NCBI GenBank assembly: GCA_017305515.1
Contig: JAFKKP010000309.1
Coordinates: 1-41,843, forward strand
DNA from: Hyphomicrobiales bacterium
GTDB taxonomy: Bacteria; Pseudomonadota; Alphaproteobacteria; Rhizobiales; Xanthobacteraceae
Direction of reading: 5' to 3'
Length of the DNA: 41,843 bases
The position numbers were made by a program, and so were the translations under genes. Below, piece after piece: positions 1-8,141 of the stretch (within the stretch, counting starts at the first letter, position 1; each line of letters begins with the position of its first letter). A model generated the notes under the pieces. The model worked only from the letters and a program-made list of their open reading frames with translations, did not search any database and was not told the DNA's origin.

Positions 1-613
1 ATTTCGCCGGATTGAGATAGGCGACCGCCGAGCTGTTACGCCAGCCGTTCCTGGTGAAGAGCTGGTAGTAGCCGACGCCTTCCTGATCGCCGCTATTGAA
101 GTCGTCGTTGCGCGGCACGCCGAGTTCTTCCGCGCCGCGAATGATGGCTTCCATCAATTCGTGCTTCTCGCGAATGTCGGACGACCACAAGGGACCGCTG
201 CCGCCATGCGTTGCACTCGCGCCGCGCGTGTTGTGTTCGGACTTGATGAAATACGGAAGGACGCTGTTCCAGTCCCAGCCGGCATTTCCAAGCTGCGCCC
301 AGTGATCGTAGTCCTCGCGCTGGCCGCGAATGAAAATCAATCCGTTGATCGAACTCGATCCGCCGAGACCGCGCCCGCGCGGCCAATAAATTTCGCGGCC
401 ATGCATTCCGGCCTCGGGCTCCGTGTGGAAGCCCCAGTTGTAGGCCTTGTGAAACATGGTCTTGCCGTAACCGATCGGGATGTGAATCCACAGATAGTTG
501 TCGCGCGGTCCCGCTTCGAGCAGCAGCACGTTGTGACGGCCGTCTGCGCTGAGACGGTTCGCGAGCACGCAGCCGGACGAACCGGCGCCGACGATGACGT
601 AATCGAAATTCAT
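1..613 (-). CDS. GMC family FAD-dependent oxidoreductase (5' part, cut by left edge)
   Basis: This is the first 204 residues of a glucose-methanol-choline (GMC) flavoprotein, a family usually about 530-560 residues long that oxidises primary alcohols. The N-terminus carries the dinucleotide-binding motif VGAGSSG (about residues 8-14) and an acid ending the second strand (LLLEAG). A GRGLGGSSSING stretch matches GMC signature 1. The ATG at 613 is used because the Rossmann strand begins four residues later. The start codon lies 15 bases from the IclR-type palindrome at 628-644, and the gene diverges from iclR, so IclR control is likely. Relatives include choline dehydrogenase and, from memory, the isethionate dehydrogenase IseJ. 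The context (CoA-acylating aldehyde dehydrogenase, sulfite dehydrogenase) makes a hydroxy-sulfonate or other small alcohol a reasonable guess. The substrate cannot be read from the sequence. Confidence 0.93.
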   Translation of the reverse strand, partial: MNFDYVIVGAGSSGCVLANRLSADGRHNVLLLEAGPRDNYLWIHIPIGYGKTMFHKAYNWGFHTEPEAGMHGREIYWPRGRGLGGSSSINGLIFIRGQREDYDHWAQLGNAGWDWNSVLPYFIKSEHNTRGASATHGGSGPLWSSDIREKHELMEAIIRGAEELGVPRNDDFNSGDQEGVGYYQLFTRNGWRNSSAVAYLNPAK

Positions 614-627
614 TCGCTCCCCAGACT

Positions 628-644
628 GTCTCATTCAATGAGAC
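628..644. promoter_or_regulatory. Perfect palindrome, probable IclR operator (site 1)
   Basis: GTCTCATTCAATGAGAC is a perfect dyad with 8-bp arms around one central base. It sits between the divergent GMC oxidoreductase start (613) and the iclR start (720). The core TCTCA-N5-TGAGA (629-643) recurs at 10173-10187 and 14042-14056. The placement fits autoregulation plus control of the divergent catabolic gene, as is usual for IclR-family proteins. Assignment to this IclR is inference. Confidence 0.7.
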
Positions 645-719
645 ATTTTGTCTTAAAGGTTGAGGTGCGGCAGAAAGTTTGTCAAGCTGCATCTCGCTAG
701 GGTGGATGAGGACAAAACG

Positions 720-1487
720 ATGCCGACAACAAAAACGCCGGCGGTATCCGAGCGCGCGCTCAAGCTGCTTGAGATCATCGCGAGCGCGGAGCAGCCGCCG
801 ACGCTCAACGAACTGGTCGCGCGGCTTGAACTGCCGAAGGCGACCACGCATCGTTTCGTCTCGCTGCTCGAAGCACTGGGTTTTGCGCAGCGCACACCCG
901 ACGGCCGCCACTATCAGGTCGGCCATCGCCTCACCGCGCTCGCAGTCGACGTGATGCGCAATTCGCTGGCGCAGGGTCCGCGCCGCGCGATCCTGACCTC
1001 GCTGGTGCAGGAGATTCAGGAGACCTGCAACATCACCGTTCTGGATCGGTCGGAGCTTGTCTATCTCGACCGCGTCGAATCCGACTGGCCGCTGCAAATT
1101 CGCCTCAGCGTCGGATCGCGCGTGCCGCTGCATTGCACGGCAAGCGGAAAATTGTTTCTCAGCCTCGCGCCGCCGTCCCTGCGCGACAGGCTGGTGAAAT
1201 CGCAGCCGCTGGTGCGTTACACGCCGCGCACCATCGTCGATCCGGTGAAGCTGAATACCGAATTGGCGAAGATCAAGAAAACGCAGGTCGGCGTCGACAA
1301 CGAGGAATTCATCGACGGCATGACGGCGGCTGCCGTGCCTGTGTTCGATTCGCGCGGCAAGATTTGCGCGACGGTGGCGGTTCACGGGCCTAAGGGCCGC
1401 CTGCCGCTGTCGCGCGCGATTTCTCTCGCACCTGCTTTGAAGGAAGCGGCGGACAAACTGGCGCAGACATTCATCGCATCGGCCTGA
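720..1487 (+). CDS. IclR family transcriptional regulator
   Basis: This 255-residue protein has the IclR plan: an N-terminal winged helix-turn-helix (about residues 9-70) and a C-terminal effector-binding domain (about 80-250). Typical IclR stretches include LHCTASGKLFL and the later GVDNEEFIDGMTAAAVPVFD. ATG 720 is chosen over an in-frame upstream ATG at 660 because it has a purine-rich site (gaggac) just before it, gives the normal family length, and leaves the palindrome at 628-644 outside the gene. The gene diverges from the GMC oxidoreductase and converges with the ligase operon, ending 11 bases from its last stop. It is the best candidate to bind the three TCTCA-N5-TGAGA sites in the first 14 kb. 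Its effector is unknown. Confidence 0.92.
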   Translation: MPTTKTPAVSERALKLLEIIASAEQPPTLNELVARLELPKATTHRFVSLLEALGFAQRTPDGRHYQVGHRLTALAVDVMRNSLAQGPRRAILTSLVQEIQETCNITVLDRSELVYLDRVESDWPLQIRLSVGSRVPLHCTASGKLFLSLAPPSLRDRLVKSQPLVRYTPRTIVDPVKLNTELAKIKKTQVGVDNEEFIDGMTAAAVPVFDSRGKICATVAVHGPKGRLPLSRAISLAPALKEAADKLAQTFIASA

Positions 1488-1498
1488 ACGATTGCCGG

Positions 1499-2392
1499 TT
1501 AGCGGCTGGCGGATTTCGCGGTTTGACTGGCGGAGGCTGAGAGAAATTCCACGATCTGCGCGGGCGTATCGGCAACGCGCACGCCTGCGCTCTCCAATGC
1601 CTTTCGTTTCGACGCGTATCCGCCGCGTCCGCCGCTGACGATGGCGCCGGCGTGACCCATCTTTTTGTCCGGCGGCGAGGAACGCCCGGCGATGAACGAC
1701 ATCACCGGCTTTTTCATCGAGCGCGCGTACTCAGCCGCTTCCTCTTCCATCGAGCCGCCGATCTCGCCGACGAGAACGACGGATGTCGTGCCCTTGTCCT
1801 CGTCGAGCGCCTTAAGCGCATCGAGACTCGTTGTGCCGATGATCGGATCGCCGCCGATGCCGAGAAATGCGGATTGTCCAAGTCCCGCGCGCGTCAGGTT
1901 CAGGCACATCAGCGTGCCGAGACTGCCGCTGCGCGAAATCACGCCGACCGAACCCGGCTGAAACACGTTCGCATTATGCCCCGGCATGATGCCGACGAAG
2001 CCCTCGCCCGGCGTGACGATGCCCGCCGTGTTCGGTCCGATGATGCGGCTGCCGGAATTTTTCGCGCGCGCAAAAATCTCCAGCACGTCGTGACCGGGAA
2101 TATGTTCGGTCAGCGCGACGATGGTTTTCACACCGGCATCGATGGCGTCGATGATCGCGTCCTTCGCCATTGCGGGCGGAATGAAGATCACCGACACGTC
2201 GCATGGCGTTGTCTTGGCGGCCTCGACCGCGGAACTGAACACCGGGCGATCGAGAAACGTTTCGCCTGCGCGCTTTGGGTTCACGCCGCCGATGACCTGC
2301 GTGCCCATTTCGAGCATGCGTTCGGTCCAGAACGAGCCTTGTTTTCCCGTAATGCCCTGAACGAGCACCTTCTGGTTGCGGCGGTAAATCAT
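1499..2392 (-). CDS. ADP-forming acyl-CoA ligase alpha subunit (succinyl-CoA synthetase alpha-like)
   Basis: This 297-residue protein matches the alpha subunit of succinyl-CoA or malate-CoA ligases. It has an N-terminal CoA-binding Rossmann domain (VQGITGKQGSFWTERMLEMG, from residue 11) and a C-terminal ligase domain. The phosphohistidine motif GHAGAIVSGG carries His247, equivalent to His246 of E. coli SucD. The ATG overlaps the stop of the beta subunit gene (ATGA), so the pair is translationally coupled. It is the last gene of the tctCBA-aldehyde dehydrogenase-ligase operon. Adjacency to a CoA-acylating aldehyde dehydrogenase and an importer argues for a dedicated carboxylate or sulfonate substrate rather than the TCA cycle enzyme. 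A malate-CoA ligase or a sulfoacetate-CoA ligase of the ADP-forming type are possible identities; the substrate is not determined. Confidence 0.88.
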   Translation of the reverse strand: MIYRRNQKVLVQGITGKQGSFWTERMLEMGTQVIGGVNPKRAGETFLDRPVFSSAVEAAKTTPCDVSVIFIPPAMAKDAIIDAIDAGVKTIVALTEHIPGHDVLEIFARAKNSGSRIIGPNTAGIVTPGEGFVGIMPGHNANVFQPGSVGVISRSGSLGTLMCLNLTRAGLGQSAFLGIGGDPIIGTTSLDALKALDEDKGTTSVVLVGEIGGSMEEEAAEYARSMKKPVMSFIAGRSSPPDKKMGHAGAIVSGGRGGYASKRKALESAGVRVADTPAQIVEFLSASASQTAKSASR

Positions 2393-3516
2393 CGTGCTGC
2401 CTCGACTGCGGCTTTCACCGCATCTTCCATCAGATCGTAGGGCTCGAAGCCAAGCTCGTTGCGGACCAGCTTGACGGCTTCATCCGACCCCGTGCCGTGG
2501 ATCGAGAAGAAGACCGGCACCTTTGGCTTCAGTTTCTGCCAGGCTTTCACCACGCCGTCGGCCATCACGTCCGTGCGCGCGAACGCACCGCAGAAATTGA
2601 TGACGAGGCTTTTCACGCCCGGATTGGACAAGACCAGATCGAGCGCGATTTCCGACTTGGTGTAAGCCTCGCCGCCGATTTCGAGAAAGTTCGCCGGACG
2701 GCCGCCGAAATGGTCGATCACGTCCATCGTCGTCATGGTCAGGCCCGCGCCGTTCGCCAGCACGCCGACATTGCCGTCGAGCTGAATGAATTTGAGGCCG
2801 GCGTCCGCGCCCTTGCTTTCGAGCTCGGTCATCTTCGGCGGCGAAGCTGCGGCGGCGAGTTCGCTCTGGCGCGAAGCGGAGGAATCGTCGAGCACGAACT
2901 TGCAGTCGAGCGCGACAACGTTGCCGTCTTTCAGAAGCGCGAGGGGATTGATCTCGACCAGTTCGGCGTCTTTCGCATCGAAAATCGCATAAAGCTGCGC
3001 GAGCAGATCGGCCACCTTGTCTGCGGACGTACCGAGGTCGAGACCTTTCAACAGCGCCTGTGCTTCGGGCTTACCGAAACCGTGCTTCACACCGACGACG
3101 TGACGGCGGATCGCTTTCGGGTTCTTCTCCGCGACTTCCTCGATGTCCATGCCGCCCTCGGTCGAAAACAAGACGACGGGGCTGCGGCTTGCGACGTCGA
3201 TCAAGACCGCCGCGTAGAATTCGCGCGCGATCTCGCAGGCCTGTTCGACCAGAACCTGCTTCACCTCGTAGCCGGCAATCGACATGCCGAAAATCTTCGC
3301 AGACTCGGCGGCACCCTGCTCCGGCGTCTTGGCGAATTTGATTCCGCCAGCCTTGCCGCGCTTGCCGCTCGGCACCTGCGCCTTGATGACGCCCGGCCCG
3401 ATCTTCGCAATCGCGTCGCTGACATCCTGCGACGATTTGCAGACGATGCCCTTGGGAATGGGAACGCCCGCCGGGCCAAGCACATCGCGCTTGGCGGCAT
3501 ATTCTTCAAAGTTCAT
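2389..3516 (-). CDS. ADP-forming acyl-CoA ligase beta subunit (succinyl-CoA synthetase beta-like)
   Basis: This 375-residue protein has an ATP-grasp domain (about residues 1-220) and a C-terminal ligase domain with LDGNVGVLANGAGLTMTTMD, the SucC-type phosphate-loop region. ELVEINPLAL and LDCKFVLDD, the nucleotide and metal-binding part of SucC, are present. One departure from housekeeping SucC is visible: the usual NIFGGI-type loop reads NFCGAFARTDVMADG, and its neighbour reads EIGGEAYTKSE. This suggests a substrate other than succinate. It starts 9 bases after the aldehyde dehydrogenase stop and overlaps the alpha subunit by four bases. Together they could convert an acid to its CoA thioester for reduction, or run in reverse and make ATP from the thioester formed by the aldehyde dehydrogenase. 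Confidence 0.87.
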   Translation of the reverse strand: MNFEEYAAKRDVLGPAGVPIPKGIVCKSSQDVSDAIAKIGPGVIKAQVPSGKRGKAGGIKFAKTPEQGAAESAKIFGMSIAGYEVKQVLVEQACEIAREFYAAVLIDVASRSPVVLFSTEGGMDIEEVAEKNPKAIRRHVVGVKHGFGKPEAQALLKGLDLGTSADKVADLLAQLYAIFDAKDAELVEINPLALLKDGNVVALDCKFVLDDSSASRQSELAAAASPPKMTELESKGADAGLKFIQLDGNVGVLANGAGLTMTTMDVIDHFGGRPANFLEIGGEAYTKSEIALDLVLSNPGVKSLVINFCGAFARTDVMADGVVKAWQKLKPKVPVFFSIHGTGSDEAVKLVRNELGFEPYDLMEDAVKAAVEAAR

Positions 3517-3525
3517 AGATGCGAC

Positions 3526-4953
3526 CTATCGACCGTAACGTTTCCAGTGCGGCCCGAACAATTCTTCCTCGGAGGGTTTGTCCTCGGGGATCGGCACAAC
3601 AAGATGCGTGATGTTCAGGAAATGCTTGTAGTTCAGATTTTCCGAAATGCTGTTCTTCTGCCACGAGCCGCAGCCCATCGTCAGCGTGAATTCGAGGCCG
3701 CTGTCGAAACCGCCGCCATTGCCGAAGGTGTGCGCGAAATTGATGAGCACGCGAACGACCGGAAGATCCTCAGCGAGCTTGCGTGCGCGCGCGAAATCGG
3801 TGGTGTGAAGGCCCATCGAATGGCCCTTGCCCTGAAAATCGAGAATCTTGCGAACCGTATCGGTCGCGGCCTCGAAATCCTTCGCCCTGTAGACCGTGAG
3901 CACAAGCGCGAGCTTCTCGCCCGACAGCGGATGCGCTTTGCCGATGCCCTGGTCTTCGACGAGAATGAACTTCGCCTTCTTGGCTTCCTCCGGCAGGCCG
4001 AACGCCTCTGCCAAGACCGGCATGTCGCGCGCGATCAGATGGCGGTTGAGCTTGCCGTTCTGCCAGAGCTCGCTTTGCAGCTTCTCTTTCTGTTTCGCAT
4101 CGACGAGATAGCCGCCCGCCCGCTTCAACGCTTCGATGGCCTGATCGTAAACCGCGTCAACGATCATAACGGCGTTTTCGGACGAACATGACGTCGCGTT
4201 GTCGAACGTTTTGGACGCGCAGATCTTACGCGCCGCGTCGTCGAGATTGGCCGTCTCGTCGATGATGACCGGAACGTTGCCGGCACCGACGCCGATGGCC
4301 GGCGTGCCGCTGCGATAGGCGCGGCGCACATTGTCCTGCGAACCGGTGACGACGATCAGATCGACGGCTTCCATCAAGGCCTGCGTCGTGTCTTTCGTCA
4401 CGGGATTCGGCAAAATCTGCACGAGGTCCGGCGGCAGGCCGATGGCTTCCAGCGAATCGCGCATGTACTTCACCGCGAGCGCAGTCGTCCGATAACCCAG
4501 CGGCGACGGCGCGATGATGACGGCGTTGCGGCCCTTGATCGCCATCATCGTCTTGTTGACGGGCGTCGCGCCCGGATTGGTCGACGGCGTCACCGCACCG
4601 ACAACGCCCATCGGCTTTGCGAACTTCACGATGCCGCGCTTGTCGTCGCGCTCGATCTCGCCGACCGATTTGACGCGCAACAGATCGCGCAGCGTGCCGA
4701 AGGTCTTGCGCTGCTTCTTGGTGATCTTGTCCGGCACATTGCCGAGGCCCGTATCCTGGACGGCAAGCTCGGCAAGTTCCTTGGCGTGCTCGGGCTTGTA
4801 GAGCGACCACGCGATGGCGCGCACCGCTTCATCGACACGCGCCTGATCGGCCTCGGCGAAACTTTGCTGCGCCACGCGCGCTTTCCGCATCAAGCCCGAC
4901 GCGATCGCCTGCGCGTCGGCATCGGCGTTTCTGATTTCTGCAACTGCGCTCAT
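3526..4953 (-). CDS. CoA-acylating aldehyde dehydrogenase (SauS-like candidate)
   Basis: This 475-residue protein belongs to the acylating branch of the aldehyde dehydrogenase superfamily (EutE/AdhE N-domain/SauS type). It interconverts an aldehyde and its acyl-CoA with NAD(P). The catalytic cysteine is Cys256 in FDNATSCSSENAV. It lacks the Glu general base usual in hydrolytic aldehyde dehydrogenases, as expected for acylating enzymes. Other landmarks are PSTNPGATPVNKTM, TGSQDNVRRAY and a GNGGGFDSGLEFTLTMGCGSW C-terminal block. A good ribosome site (aaggag) precedes ATG 4953, 15 bases after the tctA stop. The adjacent ADP-forming ligase acts on the same thioester. SauS of sulfoacetate degraders belongs to this group, and the sulfite dehydrogenase and sulfate exporter nearby support a sulfoacetaldehyde-like substrate. 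Other short aldehydes are not excluded. Confidence 0.85.
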   Translation of the reverse strand: MSAVAEIRNADADAQAIASGLMRKARVAQQSFAEADQARVDEAVRAIAWSLYKPEHAKELAELAVQDTGLGNVPDKITKKQRKTFGTLRDLLRVKSVGEIERDDKRGIVKFAKPMGVVGAVTPSTNPGATPVNKTMMAIKGRNAVIIAPSPLGYRTTALAVKYMRDSLEAIGLPPDLVQILPNPVTKDTTQALMEAVDLIVVTGSQDNVRRAYRSGTPAIGVGAGNVPVIIDETANLDDAARKICASKTFDNATSCSSENAVMIVDAVYDQAIEALKRAGGYLVDAKQKEKLQSELWQNGKLNRHLIARDMPVLAEAFGLPEEAKKAKFILVEDQGIGKAHPLSGEKLALVLTVYRAKDFEAATDTVRKILDFQGKGHSMGLHTTDFARARKLAEDLPVVRVLINFAHTFGNGGGFDSGLEFTLTMGCGSWQKNSISENLNYKHFLNITHLVVPIPEDKPSEEELFGPHWKRYGR

Positions 4954-4968
4954 CGATCACTCCTTGAT

Positions 4969-6486
4969 TTATTTGCGGCCAGCCGTCTGCGGAGCCGTGA
5001 CAAGGCGGACCCACAGCTTCTGGATAAAGGGAAGCAATATCACGATCGTCGTGAAGGCCACGATGGACCCGGAAATCGGGCGCGTGAAGAACACCGTCCA
5101 GTCGTTGCCGAAACTAATCATCGTATTCATGAAAGAGTCCTCTGCAATCGGCCCAAGAATCACACCGAGCACAAGCGGCGCGACCGGGAATTTCAGGCGC
5201 TCGAAACCATAGCCTATGACGCCGAAGGCGATGATGAGCCAGAGGTCCGTGACATTGTTGCGGATCGAAAGCGCGCCGATGAAACACAGGATCAGCACAT
5301 AGGCCGAGACCACCGCTTCGGGGAAATCGAGAATCTTGATGAGCGGGCGGATGGCAAGATAACCGATCGCGCACATCAAAAGGATTCCGAGGAAGATCGA
5401 GGCGAAAATCGTGTAGACCATCGGCGCCGACGTCACGAGCACCTGTGGCCCCGGCTGAATTCCGTGCAGCATGAAAGCACCGAGGATAACAGCCGTCGCG
5501 CCGCTTCCGGGAATGCCGAGCGCGAGCAAATGCACGAGCGCGCCGCCGACCGATGCTGTCGCGGCCGCTTGCGGCGCGATGATGCCTTCGGCGACGCCGG
5601 TACCCATCAGGTGCTTCTTCTTGCCGAATTTCGCTTCGATGCCATAGCTGACGAAGGACGCAATCGTCGCGCCCGCGCCCGGCAACAGGCCAATCAGATC
5701 GCCAATCACGGACGCGCGGAAGAACATGCCTTTCACTTCCTTGAATTCTTTCCAGGTCGGCAATTCGGTACGCGCGTTTTTGATCTTTTGAATCGGTTGC
5801 GTGGAAAATCCCGTTTCCAGACGCGTCAGAACTTCGCCGACGCCATACGCGCCGACCATCACCACCAGAAACTCGATGCCGTCGGCAAGAATGGGCGAGC
5901 CGAACGTAAAGCGTTCTGCCCCGTAGATCGGATCGACGCCGACGGTCGCAATCAGAATGCCGACGCTCATGCTGATGAACGCATTCGCAAGCGAGCCTTT
6001 GCCGATTGCAACCACGCTCAAAAGTCCGAACATCACGATCACGAAATACTCCGGCGAGGAAAATCGCAGCGCGAACTTCGCAAGCGGTTCGGTGAGTGCG
6101 ACCATGACGATGGCAGAAAGCAAGCCACCGCCGAGTGCGGCCACGAGCGTCCAGCCGAGCGCCTTCGCCGGCTGGCCCTTGCGGCCCATCGTATAGCCAT
6201 CCCACAACATCGGAACGTCGATTGGTTCGCCGGGTATCCTGAATAGAATCGCGGTGAAAGCGCCGCCATATGTGCCGGACACGTACATCGCGCCGAGCAA
6301 GATGATCGAGGCGGTGACATCCATTTTGTAAGTGAATGGCAGCGCAAGCGCGACGCCCATGACGAGCGTGAGGCCCGGCAGAACGCCGATCAAAAGCCCG
6401 ATCACGATGCCCGCGGTCAGAAGAATCAGATTGATCGGCGTCAGGCAGTTGACGAAGCCGTGGCCCAGCTGAATGAGAATGTCCAT
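4969..6486 (-). CDS. tctA: Tripartite tricarboxylate transporter, large permease TctA
   Basis: This 505-residue inner-membrane protein belongs to the TctA family, the large (about 12-helix) permease of TTT importers. Family landmarks are the N-terminal GVLPGLTLVMGVALALPFTYKM, the GTYGGAFTAILFRIPGEP stretch, and the internal repeat GLLPGAGATIASFVSYGIEAK with ALGIPGSGATAVILGAFMLHG. It lies 6 bases after tctB and 15 bases before the aldehyde dehydrogenase, within one operon. With TctB and TctC it forms an ion-driven, binding-protein-dependent importer. TTT systems take up organic acids such as citrate, and others are known for terephthalate and related anions. The operon context makes a small carboxylate or sulfonate the likely cargo. 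Confidence 0.95.
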   Translation of the reverse strand: MDILIQLGHGFVNCLTPINLILLTAGIVIGLLIGVLPGLTLVMGVALALPFTYKMDVTASIILLGAMYVSGTYGGAFTAILFRIPGEPIDVPMLWDGYTMGRKGQPAKALGWTLVAALGGGLLSAIVMVALTEPLAKFALRFSSPEYFVIVMFGLLSVVAIGKGSLANAFISMSVGILIATVGVDPIYGAERFTFGSPILADGIEFLVVMVGAYGVGEVLTRLETGFSTQPIQKIKNARTELPTWKEFKEVKGMFFRASVIGDLIGLLPGAGATIASFVSYGIEAKFGKKKHLMGTGVAEGIIAPQAAATASVGGALVHLLALGIPGSGATAVILGAFMLHGIQPGPQVLVTSAPMVYTIFASIFLGILLMCAIGYLAIRPLIKILDFPEAVVSAYVLILCFIGALSIRNNVTDLWLIIAFGVIGYGFERLKFPVAPLVLGVILGPIAEDSFMNTMISFGNDWTVFFTRPISGSIVAFTTIVILLPFIQKLWVRLVTAPQTAGRK

Positions 6487-6492
6487 CTTAGC

Positions 6493-7035
6493 TCACCACA
6501 GGCTCGGGATATGGAAGAAAATATCGGTCGCGCGGTCGAACGGCGGAATTCCACGCGGCAGCGAGACGTAAGCGATGCGAAGAAAGAGGACCCCGCAAAG
6601 CACCGTCACGAGGATGCTGGTGAGCCAGATCGTCATGTGACGCCGAAAACCGCCGACATACATGAAGGCGGCGAGAAACAGAAACGTGCCGAAGATAAAG
6701 CCGAGATAAGGAACGGCGACGGCGTAGATCGCCATCAAAACAATCCCGCCGATCAGCATGTGCGGATAGACGGGATCTTTTTGCTCGGGTTCTTCCTCCC
6801 GATCGAACGCTTCCAGAAATCCGGTTGCGTCCCGGTTGCCGACGATGAGGCGGCGAACGATCTCGAAAAGACATGAGCCACCCAGCAAGAGAATTGCCAG
6901 TTGCGGCCAGATCGCCGGTCCGAGCGCGCCGGGGCGCGGGTCGTAAGCGATTTTGCCCGCGTAAATAAAAAGCGCGGCCGCAATCGCCAGACCCGCAAGA
7001 TAGGGCGCGATCGAATGAAGGAGAGATTTTTGCAT
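6493..7035 (-). CDS. tctB: Tripartite tricarboxylate transporter, small permease TctB
   Basis: This 180-residue membrane protein has four predicted helices (about residues 10-27, 40-60, 92-125 and 135-160). That is the TctB-family plan for the small subunit of TTT importers. The loop after helix 2 is charged (DREEEPEQKDPVYPH). It starts 12 bases after the tctC stop and ends 6 bases before tctA, so the three transporter genes are cotranscribed. TctB sequences are poorly conserved, so the call rests on length, topology and position between tctC and tctA. Confidence 0.88.
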   Translation of the reverse strand: MQKSLLHSIAPYLAGLAIAAALFIYAGKIAYDPRPGALGPAIWPQLAILLLGGSCLFEIVRRLIVGNRDATGFLEAFDREEEPEQKDPVYPHMLIGGIVLMAIYAVAVPYLGFIFGTFLFLAAFMYVGGFRRHMTIWLTSILVTVLCGVLFLRIAYVSLPRGIPPFDRATDIFFHIPSLW

Positions 7036-7047
7036 GACGATGTCCGG

Positions 7048-8007
7048 TTAGTTCGTCATCGTTTTTTTCATGTCGTCGAGCTGCTCCTTCACGAAAGTGG
7101 GCGCTTTCGTGGAATCCTCGAAGCTGTTCGGATCGGCGTATTGTTCTTCCAGAAATTTCTTGAACTCCGGCGAAGCGTAGACCTTCGCAAGCGAGTCCGA
7201 GAGCTTCTTGAGAACGTCCGGAGGCGTGCCGGCACGCACGACGATGGCGCGGAATTGCGGCAGCGCGACCTTGTAGCCGAGTTCAAAAGACGCCGGGATG
7301 TCCTTGAATGCGGGGAGACGCTTCTCGCCGAACAGAAGAATCGGACGCATCTGCTTGCCGTTCAGGAATTGCGCGACATCGCCTGCCTGCTCGTAGAGCG
7401 CATCGGCATGGCCGCCGAGAATGGAGACATAACGCTCGCTCGGTTTCGAGAACGGAACCTGCACGATTTTGATGCCGCCGCGATCCAGCACGGAGAGCGA
7501 GAAATCGTCGACGCTGCCGAAGCCGAGGGTCGCGACCTTCAGCTTGCCGGGATTGGCTTTCGCTTCCTTATCGAAATCCGCCCAATTCTTGATCGGGCTG
7601 TCTTCCTTCACGAACAGGAAGGACGGGCCTTTGATCATCACCGCCACCGGCGTGATTTCGTCCATCGTCCAGCGCGGGGTCTTTCCGGCGAGGAGCGCAT
7701 GGCTGTCGGCGATGTAGATCGCCATGGAATAACCGTCGGCGGGCGACGCAAGCAGTTTCGCCATGCCGGTCGCACCGGTGCCGCCCGGAACGTTCACGAC
7801 CGGAATGCCCTGGCCGAGCATCGGCTCCATCAGTTTCGCGACAAGACGCGCCAGCTGATCGGCGCCGCCGCCCGGTCCCCAGGGAACAATCAATTCTATC
7901 GGGCGCTCAGGATAGCCTGCCGCCATGGTTGGTTTGGTGCCGAACACCGCAGTGCACAGTGCCGCTGCGAATAAAACAGCGAGTTTCTGCCTCGATTTCA
8001 TCTTCAC
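7048..8007 (-). CDS. tctC: Tripartite tricarboxylate transporter, periplasmic binding protein TctC
   Basis: This 319-residue protein has a Sec signal peptide (residues 1-30, ending TKPTMAAG) and the TctC/Bug fold. The family hallmark after the signal is YPERPIELIVPWGPGGGADQLARLVA, followed by VVNVPGGTGATGMAKLLASPADGYSM, the two loops that bind carboxylate groups in Bug proteins. It is the first gene of the operon tctC-tctB-tctA-aldehyde dehydrogenase-ligase beta-alpha. A ribosome site (ggagggtg) precedes ATG 8007. The divergent LysR gene starts 135 bases upstream and is a likely regulator. The ligand cannot be told from sequence; other TctC proteins bind tricarboxylates, dicarboxylates, aromatic acids or nicotinate. 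Confidence 0.94.
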   Translation of the reverse strand: MKMKSRQKLAVLFAAALCTAVFGTKPTMAAGYPERPIELIVPWGPGGGADQLARLVAKLMEPMLGQGIPVVNVPGGTGATGMAKLLASPADGYSMAIYIADSHALLAGKTPRWTMDEITPVAVMIKGPSFLFVKEDSPIKNWADFDKEAKANPGKLKVATLGFGSVDDFSLSVLDRGGIKIVQVPFSKPSERYVSILGGHADALYEQAGDVAQFLNGKQMRPILLFGEKRLPAFKDIPASFELGYKVALPQFRAIVVRAGTPPDVLKKLSDSLAKVYASPEFKKFLEEQYADPNSFEDSTKAPTFVKEQLDDMKKTMTN

Positions 8008-8037
8008 CCTCCCGGATTGGTTTTTATGTACCTTTGC

Positions 8038-8097
8038 CGCCGCTTAGCGGCGACATGATTGGTCGTTTTTTCTTATGGTGCACGATGCGCCAACCAT
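8038..8097. promoter_or_regulatory. tctC/lysR divergent control region with two dyads
   Basis: The 134 bases between tctC (minus) and the LysR gene (plus) hold two inverted repeats. CGCCGC-TTA-GCGGCG (8038-8052) is a tight hairpin that would fall in the tctC leader. ATGGT-N13-ACCAT (8075-8079 and 8093-8097) is a spaced dyad in the middle of the region, where a LysR dimer could sit. The 8093-8104 stretch and its surroundings are AT-rich enough for promoters, but no clear -10/-35 pair stood out. Assignment to LysR binding is inference. Confidence 0.35.
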
Positions 8098-8141
8098 GAC
8101 AAAATTGATAATATGCATCGCCATCATTCGCGAGATTAATC

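Noticed and set aside
2497..6246. Long plus-strand open frames (2497-4191 and 4786-6246, over 480 residues each)
   Set aside because: They are antisense to well-recognised ligase, aldehyde dehydrogenase and TctA genes. Their products are arginine/histidine-rich with no recognisable domain, typical of GC-rich reverse-frame shadows.
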